NCBI RefSeq assembly: GCF_018598225.1
Contig: NZ_JAHESF010000003.1
Location: 62,001-126,000, forward strand
Direction of reading: 5' to 3'
From: Chryseosolibacter histidinae
GTDB taxonomy: Bacteria > Bacteroidota > Bacteroidia > Cytophagales > Cyclobacteriaceae
Length of the DNA: 64,000 nucleotides
The notes below the pieces were generated by a model, which was not told the DNA's origin, made no database searches, and saw nothing but the letters and a program-made list of their open reading frames with translations. Shown here piece after piece: positions 34,986-44,447 of this stretch (positions are counted from its first letter, which is position 1; every line of letters starts with the position of its first letter). Made by a program: the position numbers and the translations under genes.

Positions 34986-35711
34986 TTATCTCCCAACCTC
35001 ATCGATATAATTCCGCAAGCTGCCTTGCAGATCACTTAACGTATCGAAGGCATCCTCATTCATTGCATAAACCTTTTTTTCTGTAATAATGATCTGGTTG
35101 ATGAAATTGCCATAAACGGGGCGTTGAATTTCTTTGGCAAGCATGGTCAGATCCGGGCTGATCGGAGATGCCTCCGTACGGTACAGATAGGCATTGGCCG
35201 GCATCAAAGTATGATTCCTGAAATTGGTGATGTTCTCCTGCTGCTGGTTATACAGCAGTTGAAAGAAAGGTAGTTGTACCCGGTACAAGTCATAAAGTTG
35301 ATTCCTGATAGAGTCCGGCAGCTCATGAACCAAACCGCTACCGGCTGCGGACATGTAGGTGGGCGAGTAAGGGTCGAAAAGAAAAACAAACTGACCTGTT
35401 ATCATTTTATAAAACCAGGTGAGCTGGCGTTCCGACATTTTTCCTGAGGTCCGTTGTATGCGAAGGGAGTCTAACTGACTGATCCACGCCGAGGAGCCAC
35501 TCCGATCTTCCGTAAGTCTTGCTTTTAAGGCATCGATGTCTGTGAGAAGGGACTCTGATAGCTCGATCATCTCTTTCTTTTGTGCCTGTTCCTCGCGCCA
35601 TTGCTCAAACAGGAAGGAGATCGTGATCCCAAGAAAAATAATGATCACTTCTACCAGGTACGTTAAAAGTAGTTTGGGAATACGACCTGTTTTAAATCGG
35701 TTCAGTAGCAT
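34986..35711 (-). CDS. Single-helix membrane protein, DUF6090-like
   Basis: This protein of about 241 residues has one membrane helix near its start (LLLTYLVEVIIIFLGITISFLFEQW, about 15-39) followed by a mostly helical, charged domain. The opening phrase resembles the short DUF6090 family, in which a membrane helix ends in an NW-EER-type sequence (here QWREEQ). The large soluble part would face one side of the inner membrane. No catalytic motif is visible. I chose ATG 35711 over a TTG at 35747. It sits divergent from the FtsX-type permease gene, and an association with it is only positional. Confidence 0.6.
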   Translation of the reverse strand: MLLNRFKTGRIPKLLLTYLVEVIIIFLGITISFLFEQWREEQAQKKEMIELSESLLTDIDALKARLTEDRSGSSAWISQLDSLRIQRTSGKMSERQLTWFYKMITGQFVFLFDPYSPTYMSAAGSGLVHELPDSIRNQLYDLYRVQLPFFQLLYNQQQENITNFRNHTLMPANAYLYRTEASPISPDLTMLAKEIQRPVYGNFINQIIITEKKVYAMNEDAFDTLSDLQGSLRNYIDEVGR

Positions 35712-35822
35712 AGGTGAGGTTTGTTTGCTATAGGCGTTGCCTGTCAAAAAAAATAAAAATAAGCAAAAGAAGGAAGTGTAACATATGCGGGTGGTATTCA
35801 GTCTTGGTATAAACTCGCCACC

Positions 35823-38198
35823 ATGTTCAAAAGCTACCTGAAAGTTGCTATCCGGAACATTATTAAGTATAAGTACTTTTCCATCGTCAATGTTTTGGGC
35901 CTGTCACTGGGTATGTCGTTCAGCCTGCTGCTGATTACTTTTTACATTTTTATCAGCTCATTTGACGACTTCCATACGAAGAAAGAAAACATCTACAGGG
36001 TGATCTCCACGCTGCAGAAAAAGACCGCCGACCCGAAAGATTTTGCTTCTGCCCCTGCAGCCCTTGCAAAAAGCCTGCAGGACCGGTCTGCCGGAATCAG
36101 GGAGATCGTGCGCATCAATACCTCGTTCGGGGGAGACATCGTCTCAAACAAGTTGAACCTGCCGGTACGGGGGTACTATGCCGACGCTAATTTTTTCAAG
36201 GTTTTCGATTTCGAGATGATGCAAGGAAACCCAGCCACAGCGTTGTCTGAGCCCAACAGCATGGTGCTGACCGAATCGATGGCCAAAAAGATCGACGCCA
36301 CAGGCAATCTGCTGGGCCATACCGTTGAAATTGAAGGTGTCGGAAATTTTGAAGTGACCGGTGTTATCAGGGACCAAAACCGAACCCATCTCCAGTTCGA
36401 GACGCTCGTTTCTTTCAGTACACTTTCTGCCGCCGTACGCGGTGAGGAGAGTGATCCGAACCAATGGGTATCTTTCCGCGGTCAATACCTCTACGTGCTG
36501 CTCAACGATGCAGTGACTGCAGGCCAGCTGCAACAATCGCTGGATCGTATTTCGCACGACGTATCAGATCCCTCACAGCAGGCAAAGGTATCGTTCAAGC
36601 TTCAGGCGCTCGGCGACATCACACCAGGGCCCGACCTGGAGGATGCCACCGCGCCGGACACGGACACTACACTTCTTGTGGTTTTTGGCACCATCTGCCT
36701 GCTCATTCTTCTCCCGGCATGTTTCAATTACGCGAATATCTCCATCGCGCGTGCGTTGAAACGTTCAAAGGAGATCGGCCTGCGGAAAACGATGGGCGGT
36801 GCCAGGATCCAGATCTTCATCCAGTTCACCATCGAGACCATTGCCATCACGGTGATCGCGCTGGCGGGAGGCATCCTGATATTCATGGTGATCGCTCCTG
36901 AATTCAAAAGTATGATGATGGCGGCATCGTGGCTGGACCTGAGCCTGACCTGGGAGGCGGCGGGCATATTCCTGCTGTTTGCAATCGCTACTGGGCTGGT
37001 GGCAGGTGTTTTTCCTGCATTGCATTTCGCGGGCCTTAACCCCATCCAGTCACTCAAGGGTCAATCGGGGTCAAAATCTCTTTACGGCGTGCGGATACGA
37101 AGGGCGCTGATCATTTTTCAATTTGCACTTTCTTTTTGTTTCATCGTTTCCCTGTTCGTGTTCAGCCGGCAGTACCGTTACAACCTGAACTTCAATTTTG
37201 GCTTCCACACCGAAAACATCCTGAACGTCGAGCTTCAGGGAGTAGACCCGGTCACTTTCAAATCTGAATTTTCACGGCTCGCATCGGTGCAGGAACTGTC
37301 GATGTCGTCCGGCATTTTGGGGTTATCTTATTCAAGCACAATGATCCGCGAGCAGCGCGGGGGTGATTCGCTGAGCGTATTCCAACATTTCGTTGACACG
37401 GATTACATTGGCAACTTGGGATTGTCATTGCTGGCGGGCCGGAATTTTCCAGAGGCTTCCTTGCAACGGGAACGCTGCATGGTCGTGAACGAGGAATTTC
37501 TTCGTACCTGGAAAATCGCCACACCGGCAGAAGCGCTTGGAAAGACGTTTGTGGTAGATGGCAAAGAGCTTGAAGTGATCGGCGTGCTCAAGAACTTTAA
37601 TTTCGGGCCGTTGCAGGTACCGATCAAAAGTTTCATACTCCGCACCGACCCATCGCAATTCACATATGGTAATGTTAAAGTGGCTTCCGCCGATATTCAG
37701 GCAACGCTAGCCCTGATGGAAAAAACCTGGAACAAGCTCAGCAGCAACCGAAAGTTCGAAGCCCGTTTCCACGATTACGATATGCAACGAGCGTATGATT
37801 TTTACTGGGCACTTCTCAAGATCATCGGGTACATGGGATTGTTAGCAGTGGCGATCTCCCTTCTGGGGTTACTGGGAATGGTGGTGTACACCACTGAAAC
37901 GAGAATAAAGGAAGTGGGCATCCGCAAGGTGCTCGGCGCCAGCGAAACCGGTATTGTGTACCTGCTTTCAAGGGATTTTTTAAAGCTCATGCTATGGGCC
38001 ACAGGTTTTGCTGTTCCCGCGAGCCTGCTGTTATTCGACAATTTTCTCTCGGCCGTTCAGTATTACCGCGTAAGCCTTAATGCCTGGGATCTCATCAGCA
38101 GCTTTGGTGTTTTCTTTTCCATCGGCATCGCCACCATTGCCTCTCAAACCTGGAAGGCGGCAGCGGCCAACCCGGTAGACACCTTGCGGCATGAATAA
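35823..38198 (+). CDS. MacB/FtsX-family ABC transporter permease
   Basis: This 791-residue protein has two FtsX modules. The first has an N-terminal helix (YFSIVNVLGLSLGMSFSLLLITFYIFI), a large periplasmic MacB_PCD domain, and three helices (about 285-305, 337-359 and 380-400) flanked by KEIGLRKTMGGAR. The second repeats the pattern in the C-terminal half with VAISLLGLLGMVVYTTETRIKEVGIRKVLGAS. This is the usual build of Bacteroidota MacB-type permeases with duplicated FtsX domains. They couple ATP hydrolysis to moving molecules or mechanical force across the envelope, using a separate ATPase. No ATPase gene adjoins it; the shortened adaptor at 23197 is far away. Substrate unknown. Confidence 0.88.
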   Translation: MFKSYLKVAIRNIIKYKYFSIVNVLGLSLGMSFSLLLITFYIFISSFDDFHTKKENIYRVISTLQKKTADPKDFASAPAALAKSLQDRSAGIREIVRINTSFGGDIVSNKLNLPVRGYYADANFFKVFDFEMMQGNPATALSEPNSMVLTESMAKKIDATGNLLGHTVEIEGVGNFEVTGVIRDQNRTHLQFETLVSFSTLSAAVRGEESDPNQWVSFRGQYLYVLLNDAVTAGQLQQSLDRISHDVSDPSQQAKVSFKLQALGDITPGPDLEDATAPDTDTTLLVVFGTICLLILLPACFNYANISIARALKRSKEIGLRKTMGGARIQIFIQFTIETIAITVIALAGGILIFMVIAPEFKSMMMAASWLDLSLTWEAAGIFLLFAIATGLVAGVFPALHFAGLNPIQSLKGQSGSKSLYGVRIRRALIIFQFALSFCFIVSLFVFSRQYRYNLNFNFGFHTENILNVELQGVDPVTFKSEFSRLASVQELSMSSGILGLSYSSTMIREQRGGDSLSVFQHFVDTDYIGNLGLSLLAGRNFPEASLQRERCMVVNEEFLRTWKIATPAEALGKTFVVDGKELEVIGVLKNFNFGPLQVPIKSFILRTDPSQFTYGNVKVASADIQATLALMEKTWNKLSSNRKFEARFHDYDMQRAYDFYWALLKIIGYMGLLAVAISLLGLLGMVVYTTETRIKEVGIRKVLGASETGIVYLLSRDFLKLMLWATGFAVPASLLLFDNFLSAVQYYRVSLNAWDLISSFGVFFSIGIATIASQTWKAAAANPVDTLRHE

Positions 38199-38206
38199 GG
38201 GCGGGA

Positions 38207-39661
38207 TCACTTCCTGAAGCTTGCCCCTATCTTATCCGGTAACGAATCAACCGCTTTTAAGAAATTCTCTATGTTATTTTTCTTCCGGCCCTCATCCTTG
38301 AGGTGGTAATTATAATTATCAAAAAGGTAAGCCATCCTGAGCCTGTTGTAACGATCCAGCGTTGGGTCTTGTATCATGCTCAGCAAGCGGTTTTCGAGGG
38401 CGGTTTTGTTCCCGGTTTCTGCTAGCGCCCTGCCTATACGGCCAATGTCGCCGTAGTAATGATTGTCACCGGTATTGGAAGCAAGCAAACACGTACCAAG
38501 AAGTAAGTCAGTTGCCTGGATGTTCAGCGCTTCAAGCTCTTTCAGATACGTACCCCTTCCCGCCCAGGCATAACTCCCATCGGTAGCGCGTGAGAAATTG
38601 TCATTCATGATATCGAGGTGAGCGCGGAGAAAAATATCCCATTGCGCCGTCTCCGCTGCCAGCCTGCAAATACTGACCGCATGCAACCGCGGGGCACGGT
38701 CCATACTGCAAAGCCCCATTACCCGGCGAAGACGTTTCATCTGCAGCGCCTGTACGGGTGAGAGGTAACGTTCAACGTAAAACTCAAGCGCAGGATTGGC
38801 ACGCCTTCCTGAAATGGCTTCCTGAACTGCCGATCTCAACAATCCAAGGTGTACGGGGTCAGCCTTCATTTTTAGATCCAGGGCCTGGAGCCTTTTTTGG
38901 TCCCATTCTTCGTATTGTTTTTGATATTTCCTGTACTTCACTCTCGATTCCCTTTCTTTGTCCCAATCGTAGTCAGGCTCTTTCGGCATTCCTTCGAAGT
39001 TGTTGGCAAAGGAAAGAAATTCCGAAGCTTTCGTTCCCTGATCCTGTTGTTCATGATCCATATCCGATGCCCTGGTGAGGTAAAGTGTGGCCGTGGAATC
39101 TATCATGCAGTCGACATACTGAACAAGATGTGCGTAACTGAAAGGAAGGGGCTGCTCTTCCAGGTCGAGGTACAGCGCGCTGAGACCGTCATCGTCCTGC
39201 TGGTATACCCAACCTTTTATTTTGTCCTGCGAGGAATGGTATGGAATGTCAAGCTCGAATTCTTCGTCATTTTGCAACGGCATGGAAAAATATTGCACGA
39301 ACCTGACGTCCTCATAATCTCTATATCCGTCTTTGGCTATCCATGGGAGCTTTTCCATTGTGGCCTCCGGGAACCTTGTTAAAAATGCTTCCGGGGTAAT
39401 GTTATTGTCTATTGCTTCGCGGGCCTGGCTCAAGTTCGTATTCAGATGAAAATAGGTGGCAGGCCCTTGTGCCAGTGCTTTGTATTCATGCGGCTCGCAG
39501 TTTCTGAATCTGATGTGCATAGAGTCAACGATGTGACTTAACCGGTTCATCGTTTGTTCATTGTAGATGAGGCCGTTGCTATGGATGGTGAATTCTGTTG
39601 ACTGAGCCGATGCAGCATGGCCGCACATGACCAACAAAGGCAGGAGTAGAAGCACTTTCAT
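38207..39661 (-). CDS. Secreted protein of unknown function
   Basis: This protein of about 484 residues has a signal peptide (MKVLLLLPLLVMCGHAASAQ). The mature part is largely helical with many aromatic and charged residues and no motif that I recognise. It has blocks such as HIRFRNCEPHEYKALAQG, ARYLD-type repeats and RLRRVMGLCSMDRAPRLHAVSICRLAAETAQWDIFLRAHLDIMNDNF, suggesting a helical repeat scaffold. I chose the ATG at 39661 because it opens the signal peptide; a Met 17 codons earlier would add a poor sequence. It converges on the permease gene with an 8-base gap. I assign no function. Confidence 0.6.
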   Translation of the reverse strand: MKVLLLLPLLVMCGHAASAQSTEFTIHSNGLIYNEQTMNRLSHIVDSMHIRFRNCEPHEYKALAQGPATYFHLNTNLSQAREAIDNNITPEAFLTRFPEATMEKLPWIAKDGYRDYEDVRFVQYFSMPLQNDEEFELDIPYHSSQDKIKGWVYQQDDDGLSALYLDLEEQPLPFSYAHLVQYVDCMIDSTATLYLTRASDMDHEQQDQGTKASEFLSFANNFEGMPKEPDYDWDKERESRVKYRKYQKQYEEWDQKRLQALDLKMKADPVHLGLLRSAVQEAISGRRANPALEFYVERYLSPVQALQMKRLRRVMGLCSMDRAPRLHAVSICRLAAETAQWDIFLRAHLDIMNDNFSRATDGSYAWAGRGTYLKELEALNIQATDLLLGTCLLASNTGDNHYYGDIGRIGRALAETGNKTALENRLLSMIQDPTLDRYNRLRMAYLFDNYNYHLKDEGRKKNNIENFLKAVDSLPDKIGASFRK

Positions 39662-39956
39662 AGATTGAGATTTTAAAGGAAGATGATGGCAGACAAGAAA
39701 TTCCATATCCACACTGTCAAAAAAAAGCAGGGCAACTCCCCGGCGTTAAAACACAGCCATGTACTTACGTTTGGCGGATAAAAAGTTATGAATGGCGGAG
39801 TTTCTCTGGCCATATTCTGATTCAGGAAATTATTTTTATGGATGGGCGTTCCTTGTCGCAAGCAATTCGGTTAAATTGATTACCCGGACGAAACGGTTGC
39901 AAACGGCCCGCTTTCGCGCGAAATATCATAGAATAAAGAACATGGGTATTTGATAC

Positions 39957-40793
39957 ATGAGCTCGAGCATTCTCCTCATACACTGTAAAGACCAGGCCGG
40001 ACTGGTTTACAAAGTAACGCAGGTCATTTTTAAACATAACCTGAACATCATCAGCAACGATGAATTTGTGGAGCGTACATTGGGACACTTTTTCATGCGC
40101 ACCGAATTTTCAGGTGCCTTTGAAAAAACTACCATGATGAAGGAGCTCACGGATATTCTGCCGCCCGATGCGAATATCAAATTAAGCGAGCATCAAAAAA
40201 GGGACATTTGTATTCTTGTCACCAAAGAGCATCACTGTGTAAGCGACCTGCTGATCCGCCATCATTTCCAGGAGCTCGACTATAACGTCAGGTGTGTGAT
40301 CAGCAACTACCAGAACCTGCAGGATCTTGTATCTAAATTCAACATTCCCTTTCATCATATTTCACATGAAGGGGTCAGCAGAGAAGACCATGAGGCTGCC
40401 ATCCTCAGCGTGGTTCAACAATACAATCCTGAATTCATTGTGTTGGCCAAATACATGCGTGTGCTCTCTCCTGCTTTTGTAGGTCAGTTCACCAACCGGA
40501 TCATCAACATCCATCATTCATTTCTTCCCGCATTTGCCGGCGCCAGTCCCTACAATCAGGCCTATGCAAGGGGTGTAAAGATCATCGGTGCCACAGCCCA
40601 TTTTGTTACCGATAGTCTCGATGAAGGCCCCATCATTGCCCAGAGTGTGATACCGGTAGCCCACACCCACAGCGCCAAAGAAATGGCCCTCGCAGGCAAA
40701 GACGTGGAGAAAATTGTGCTGGCCAGGTCCCTCAAACTGGTGCTGAACGAACGGGTTTTTGTTTACGGAAACCGGACGATCATTTTCGAATGA
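39957..40793 (+). CDS. purU: Formyltetrahydrofolate deformylase
   Basis: This 278-residue protein has an N-terminal ACT-type regulatory domain (ILLIHCKDQAGLVYKVTQVIFKHNLNIISNDEFV) and a C-terminal formyltransferase-like hydrolase domain (from about 85). The catalytic triad of the family is visible: the Asn and His of INIHHSFLPAFAGASPYNQA and the Asp of VTDSLDEGPIIAQ. PurU hydrolyses 10-formyltetrahydrofolate to formate and tetrahydrofolate, balancing the one-carbon pool and feeding formate to PurT. The length matches the usual 280-residue enzyme. The start at ATG 39957 gives an immediate ACT domain. No purine gene is adjacent. Confidence 0.95.
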   Translation: MSSSILLIHCKDQAGLVYKVTQVIFKHNLNIISNDEFVERTLGHFFMRTEFSGAFEKTTMMKELTDILPPDANIKLSEHQKRDICILVTKEHHCVSDLLIRHHFQELDYNVRCVISNYQNLQDLVSKFNIPFHHISHEGVSREDHEAAILSVVQQYNPEFIVLAKYMRVLSPAFVGQFTNRIINIHHSFLPAFAGASPYNQAYARGVKIIGATAHFVTDSLDEGPIIAQSVIPVAHTHSAKEMALAGKDVEKIVLARSLKLVLNERVFVYGNRTIIFE

Positions 40794-40816
40794 TTCCGGT
40801 CTGATCAGGCGCACTG

Positions 40817-40963
40817 CTACTTCTTCTTAAAGATCTTGTCCCTGTACTCCCAGGCTAACCTCAGACCGAACAGCAGGATCACGATCCAGACACCTATGAA
40901 AAGCCAATCCGGCAGGCCTTGCGTGCTGTCATAAGGCGTGGAGTATTTTAGACGTTGTGGCAT
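40817..40963 (-). CDS. Small single-helix membrane protein (48 residues)
   Basis: A 48-codon frame encodes MPQRLKYSTPYDSTQGLP-, a single hydrophobic helix (DWLFIGVWIVILLFGLRLAW) and a basic tail ending KIFKKK. Its AAAGAG run before the ATG is a reasonable ribosome binding site. The clean one-helix build and basic C-terminus suggest a real small membrane protein, with its N-terminus probably outside by the positive-inside rule. It lies between purU and the HD-domain gene, on the minus strand and convergent with purU. It is too short to assign a family. Confidence 0.55.
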   Translation of the reverse strand: MPQRLKYSTPYDSTQGLPDWLFIGVWIVILLFGLRLAWEYRDKIFKKK

Positions 40964-41050
40964 TTTTTCTCTTTAAATACATGGTGGCTTTTGGAGGTAA
41001 CTGCGCCAATCTTCTTTCGAGTTGATTTGTCCAGTCGCATAAACAATCGC

Positions 41051-41701
41051 TTACTCACTCCACGGAGAATTGAGAATAGATTCACAAAAGTCTTTCCTTT
41101 GAAAATTAGGGATCATAAAAGCGCATATATCCGCGTTAATACTTCCGTACGTCGTACCCACTTTATGTTTAAATCCTTCGAAAAAAATTGGTATGACCTT
41201 ATTCTTAAAACCGGTACGCGGAAATTGTTTAACAATATCATCACGGTCCTTCTCAGACAACTGATCAAAACCTCTTCCCACCACGTCAAGCGCCACGCCG
41301 TAATTTAACAAGGCCACTTCGGCTTCTTTATGCTCTGCTATTCCCGGCGATGTGTGCAGGGCTATCGCGTCCCATACCAATTGAAGCACCTGTTGTGAAA
41401 GTCCATGGCTCCTCAGAAAATCACGCGCTGCGTTGGCTCCGTCAACCTCAAATCTTTTATCAGCACTGCTATAATGCGGCATCAGTCCGAGGTCGTGGAA
41501 GGTTGCGCTTACATACAGGATCTCCGGATCGTATTTAACCTTTTTTTGCACGCCATTCAGCGAAGCGAATACAAACGACCGCAATGAATGATTATAAAGG
41601 AACTCAGTTCCATGCTGCAACAACAATTCTGTAGCCTGACTTGCTATTGTGCTGTCGGGTATTTTAATACCGGCGACAGTTTTGGGTGTATGAATTGCCA
41701 T
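41051..41701 (-). CDS. HD-domain hydrolase, cyanamide hydratase-like
   Basis: This 216-residue protein has the HD motif in the order His (YNHSLRSF, about residue 38), His-Asp (SATFHDLGLM, about 68-69) and a later His (AIALHTSPG, about 115). This order fits HD-type metal-dependent hydrolases, and the phrase NHSLRSFVFA-YVSATFHDLG is close to the cyanamide hydratase/DJ-type subgroup. The reaction could be hydration of a nitrile or phosphohydrolysis; the substrate cannot be read. No signal peptide is seen, so it is cytoplasmic. The gene is divergent from the type IX cargo gene. Confidence 0.75.
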   Translation of the reverse strand: MAIHTPKTVAGIKIPDSTIASQATELLLQHGTEFLYNHSLRSFVFASLNGVQKKVKYDPEILYVSATFHDLGLMPHYSSADKRFEVDGANAARDFLRSHGLSQQVLQLVWDAIALHTSPGIAEHKEAEVALLNYGVALDVVGRGFDQLSEKDRDDIVKQFPRTGFKNKVIPIFFEGFKHKVGTTYGSINADICAFMIPNFQRKDFCESILNSPWSE

Positions 41702-41858
41702 GGGTTAGCAGATTTAATTAAAAGCCTACGCAGACCATAATTTACGCTTTTCACCCTTCATTTCTGTTTTATCTCAAAAATGGTGCGATAGTAAAGAGCA
41801 TCATTTTTCTTAAAATATTTCTTCCCGCAGCATGTTAACGTTTGGCCAATGCTGCCAT

Positions 41859-41909
41859 AAACTGTAAAACTCCGGGAATCCCCGAAGTGACGTGTTCTTT
41901 TTACAGTTT
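41859..41909. promoter_or_regulatory. Inverted repeat in the leader of the type IX cargo gene
   Basis: AAACTGTAAAA (41859-41869) pairs perfectly with TTTTACAGTTT (41899-41909), and a smaller stem (CGGG / CCCG) lies in the loop. The structure ends 18 bases before the ATG at 41928, so in RNA it would hold the ribosome binding region. It may be an RNA leader or an operator. Confidence 0.4.
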
Positions 41910-41927
41910 CACTTAAAAATCATTTTT

Positions 41928-43571
41928 ATGAGCAAGAGAGTTCTTTCATTTTTTATGGCTTCGCTGCCCCTGATTGCTTTCGGTCAGTTCAATGAGGCCA
42001 TTGGCACCTACAAAGATCAGGTGGGGCGTTCTGTGCAACGTGCTAAGGTTGATCCCGGATTTATTGCAGCAGGTGAAGATGGGCTTACCGTTTTCGGGGG
42101 TACAGAAGCCTCTATCGTTAAAACAAAACCCAGCGGCGCTCCCGTATGGGCTATGGTTTATGGCGGCGTTGGCAATGAATCGTTCAGCTCCCTTCGTGAG
42201 GTTTACGCTTTCTCCTCGCTTCCGGTGAATGGCTACGCCGCGCTGGGAACAACCACCACCTTTAATGGCAGCGAAGATCTTTACTTTGTAAGGACCGACC
42301 TTTCAGGAACACCTTTATACTCCTTCACCTTCGGCACAAGAGAAGGTGATGACCGCGGACATTGCCTGCAGTATATTAAAGACTTCTCCACCGGGAAATA
42401 CGGCTACATCATGGTGGGGCAGACCGATTCGTACCACTACTATGGAGACTCAACCGATATACTGATCGTAAAAACCGATGAAGACGGCGCGCTGATCAGG
42501 GCCAAGGTGATGGGCAACGCGGCAAATGATATCGCTCGTTGGGTGGAGCAAACAAAAGACGGAGGATTTGTGATAACCGGATCGACCCGCTTAGGCGCGA
42601 ACAGCGATATTTTTGTGGTACGCCTCGATAAGGACCTGAACATGGTCTGGCAGTCCATTTACCGGCATTGCGACGTGCCTTATACAGAGGTGGGCTACGG
42701 CATTGTCGAAAATCCCATCGACGGATCGCTCACGGTCACAGGCTTCACCAATAGCTTCGGACTGGAATACAGCCAGGATGCATTTTTATTAAACCTGAAA
42801 CCCAACGGCGCCGTGAACTGGATGAGAACCTATGGAACAAAAGAGATCGAGCAGGGCATCAGCATAGACCTGAGCGGTGGCGGCAGCGAGTACGTGGTCT
42901 CAGGTTATGCCATTGATGGCGGTGGCAATAAAGATGCCTTTATTTTCAAAACCGATATGGCTGGCAATCCCATCTGGAGTAACCTCTATGGAGCGTCGTC
43001 AGGCAATGGGGAGCAGGGTGCTGAGATCACGAACGACGGAGGCAGCGGATACATTTTCACCGGTTTTGCCGAATCATCCTATACGATCAACCGCGATTAC
43101 TACCTCGTCAACCTGACGTCTGATGGAATTAGCGGTGGCTGTGAAAGAGAATTTACACGTGAATGGAAATCGCACACCCCCTGTACTTTTGCAAACTTCC
43201 AGGACGTGGATGTTTACGACATCAAATTCGCGTGCACGCAATACGAAAAAGTGGACTACCAGGCGCGCGTTTGCTCCGGCGGTGAGTCACTTCGATCCCT
43301 GGCCGAGCCCCGCGAAGGATCAACCGATGCCCTGACCGTGATCCCCAACCCGACATCCACCACGGTGCAGGTTTTATTCAACGATATCGCCATACCCAGA
43401 AAGGGTGGGACGCTGATCGTATCCAACCGGAGTGGGAAAATTGTTTACAAGACATTTATTGATTCCGGTGACGTGCGCATACCGGTTGAAACGTTCCCCA
43501 ACGATCTGTACGTGGTGCGGTTCATTGGCAGCGATGGCAAACAATATCAAAAGAAGTTCATCAAAAAATAA
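41928..43571 (+). CDS. Type IX secretion cargo with C-terminal sorting domain
   Basis: This protein of about 547 residues has a signal peptide (ending AFGQ). Its central region is a series of beta-propeller-type repeats with GGTEASIVKTKPSGAPVWAMVYGG-, DGGFVITGSTR-ANSDIFVVRLD- and SGYIFTGFAESS-like units. A C-terminal sorting domain follows (about 465-547): SLRSLAEPREGSTDALTVIPNPTSTTVQVLF-, SNRSGKIVYKTFIDSG and YVVRFIGSDGKQYQKKFIKK. Such domains direct proteins through the type IX system to the outer surface, where the tail is usually removed. The organism must therefore have that system. The starting ATG at 41928 is preferred over a frame-opening Met 12 codons earlier. The gene is followed by a good terminator. 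Its surface role is unknown. Confidence 0.88.
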   Translation: MSKRVLSFFMASLPLIAFGQFNEAIGTYKDQVGRSVQRAKVDPGFIAAGEDGLTVFGGTEASIVKTKPSGAPVWAMVYGGVGNESFSSLREVYAFSSLPVNGYAALGTTTTFNGSEDLYFVRTDLSGTPLYSFTFGTREGDDRGHCLQYIKDFSTGKYGYIMVGQTDSYHYYGDSTDILIVKTDEDGALIRAKVMGNAANDIARWVEQTKDGGFVITGSTRLGANSDIFVVRLDKDLNMVWQSIYRHCDVPYTEVGYGIVENPIDGSLTVTGFTNSFGLEYSQDAFLLNLKPNGAVNWMRTYGTKEIEQGISIDLSGGGSEYVVSGYAIDGGGNKDAFIFKTDMAGNPIWSNLYGASSGNGEQGAEITNDGGSGYIFTGFAESSYTINRDYYLVNLTSDGISGGCEREFTREWKSHTPCTFANFQDVDVYDIKFACTQYEKVDYQARVCSGGESLRSLAEPREGSTDALTVIPNPTSTTVQVLFNDIAIPRKGGTLIVSNRSGKIVYKTFIDSGDVRIPVETFPNDLYVVRFIGSDGKQYQKKFIKK

Positions 43572-43602
43572 TCACCACCGCTAAAAGACCCGGGTACTAT
43601 CT

Positions 43603-43644
43603 CAGGAATGTCCCCCCTTGGCGGGGATATTCCTGTTTCGTTTT
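43603..43644 (+). terminator. Rho-independent terminator of the type IX cargo gene
   Basis: CAGGAAT-TCCCC (43603-43615) pairs with GGGGATATTCCTG (43623-43635). The stem is followed by TTTCGTTTT. It starts 32 bases after the stop codon. Confidence 0.8.
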
Positions 43645-43757
43645 AGCATTCTGCCGATCACCAGACGTCTTTAACGGGCAAAGCATGAATTTTACAGGAG
43701 GAGCTGCCTGACAACCTTCGTCAATACATTATATTAGACATCCATTAATCACCCCCC

Positions 43758-44447
43758 ATGAAGATCTTTCTCACCGCTGTGGTAGCGCTTTTTCTGATTG
43801 CCTGCCAGGAAGAACCCACACAACAAAGTACAAGCTCACAGGCCTCAGGTGACACACTCGTCTATTACCGGCAGCCAGACGTAGATTTTTTTGAGCTACC
43901 CTACTGTGCCGGGACTTACGGTTGTGATACCGTTAATTGCATCGACATCGACTGCAATGTTGGAAAACTGTTCGCAACAAGCTGCTCCGCCACGCCTTAT
44001 CCATGGCGGTGCATCAACGAAGGCGATACGCTAACCGTGATCGTTTTGATCAGCGGTGTGGAGTATCCAGACAAAACTCATTGCGCGGGTAAAAATGAAA
44101 CAATCGAGCCCATTTACTATGGCGATAGCAAAGCAGTACCGCAGGGCAGCCAGTTCGATACACCACCACAAGGCTGGCCCACCGCGAGCGCTCAGGGACT
44201 GGCCATTGACAGTAAGACGGGTAAGATCAACATCGATCAATCCGTAGCGAATGGCATTTTTGGGGTTGTACCGAAGCATGGAAGTGAACGTAATATCCGC
44301 ATTTATTACAAGCTCAATGACGAGAGTCACTATACCCTCAATTACACAGACATAACTTTTGTATACGATTCCTCAGCGGGAAATGCCAGGATTACTGATG
44401 ATGGTCCGGGAGGCGGAACCGTAGTGATCGTGAAATCATGTAACTGA
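43758..44447 (+). CDS. Cys-rich lipoprotein, first gene of the CHAT-ECF unit
   Basis: This 229-residue protein has a lipoprotein signal (MKIFLTAVVALFLIAC, Cys16). The mature region is rich in Cys (CAGTYGCDTVNCIDIDC, then SCSATPYPWRC), which probably form disulfides, and ends in a strand-rich domain with a Gly-rich tail (DDGPGGGTVVIVKSC). It resembles no family that I know. Its stop codon overlaps the start of the TPR-CHAT gene by one base (TGATG), so the two are tightly coupled. In this four-gene set it could be a surface sensor or a substrate of the CHAT protease (inference). Confidence 0.75.
   Translation: MKIFLTAVVALFLIACQEEPTQQSTSSQASGDTLVYYRQPDVDFFELPYCAGTYGCDTVNCIDIDCNVGKLFATSCSATPYPWRCINEGDTLTVIVLISGVEYPDKTHCAGKNETIEPIYYGDSKAVPQGSQFDTPPQGWPTASAQGLAIDSKTGKINIDQSVANGIFGVVPKHGSERNIRIYYKLNDESHYTLNYTDITFVYDSSAGNARITDDGPGGGTVVIVKSCN

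Noticed and set aside
35823-38198. FtsX/MacB permease as partner of the short adaptor at 23197
   Set aside because: They lie 12 kb apart with many unrelated genes between, so a pairing cannot be claimed from position.
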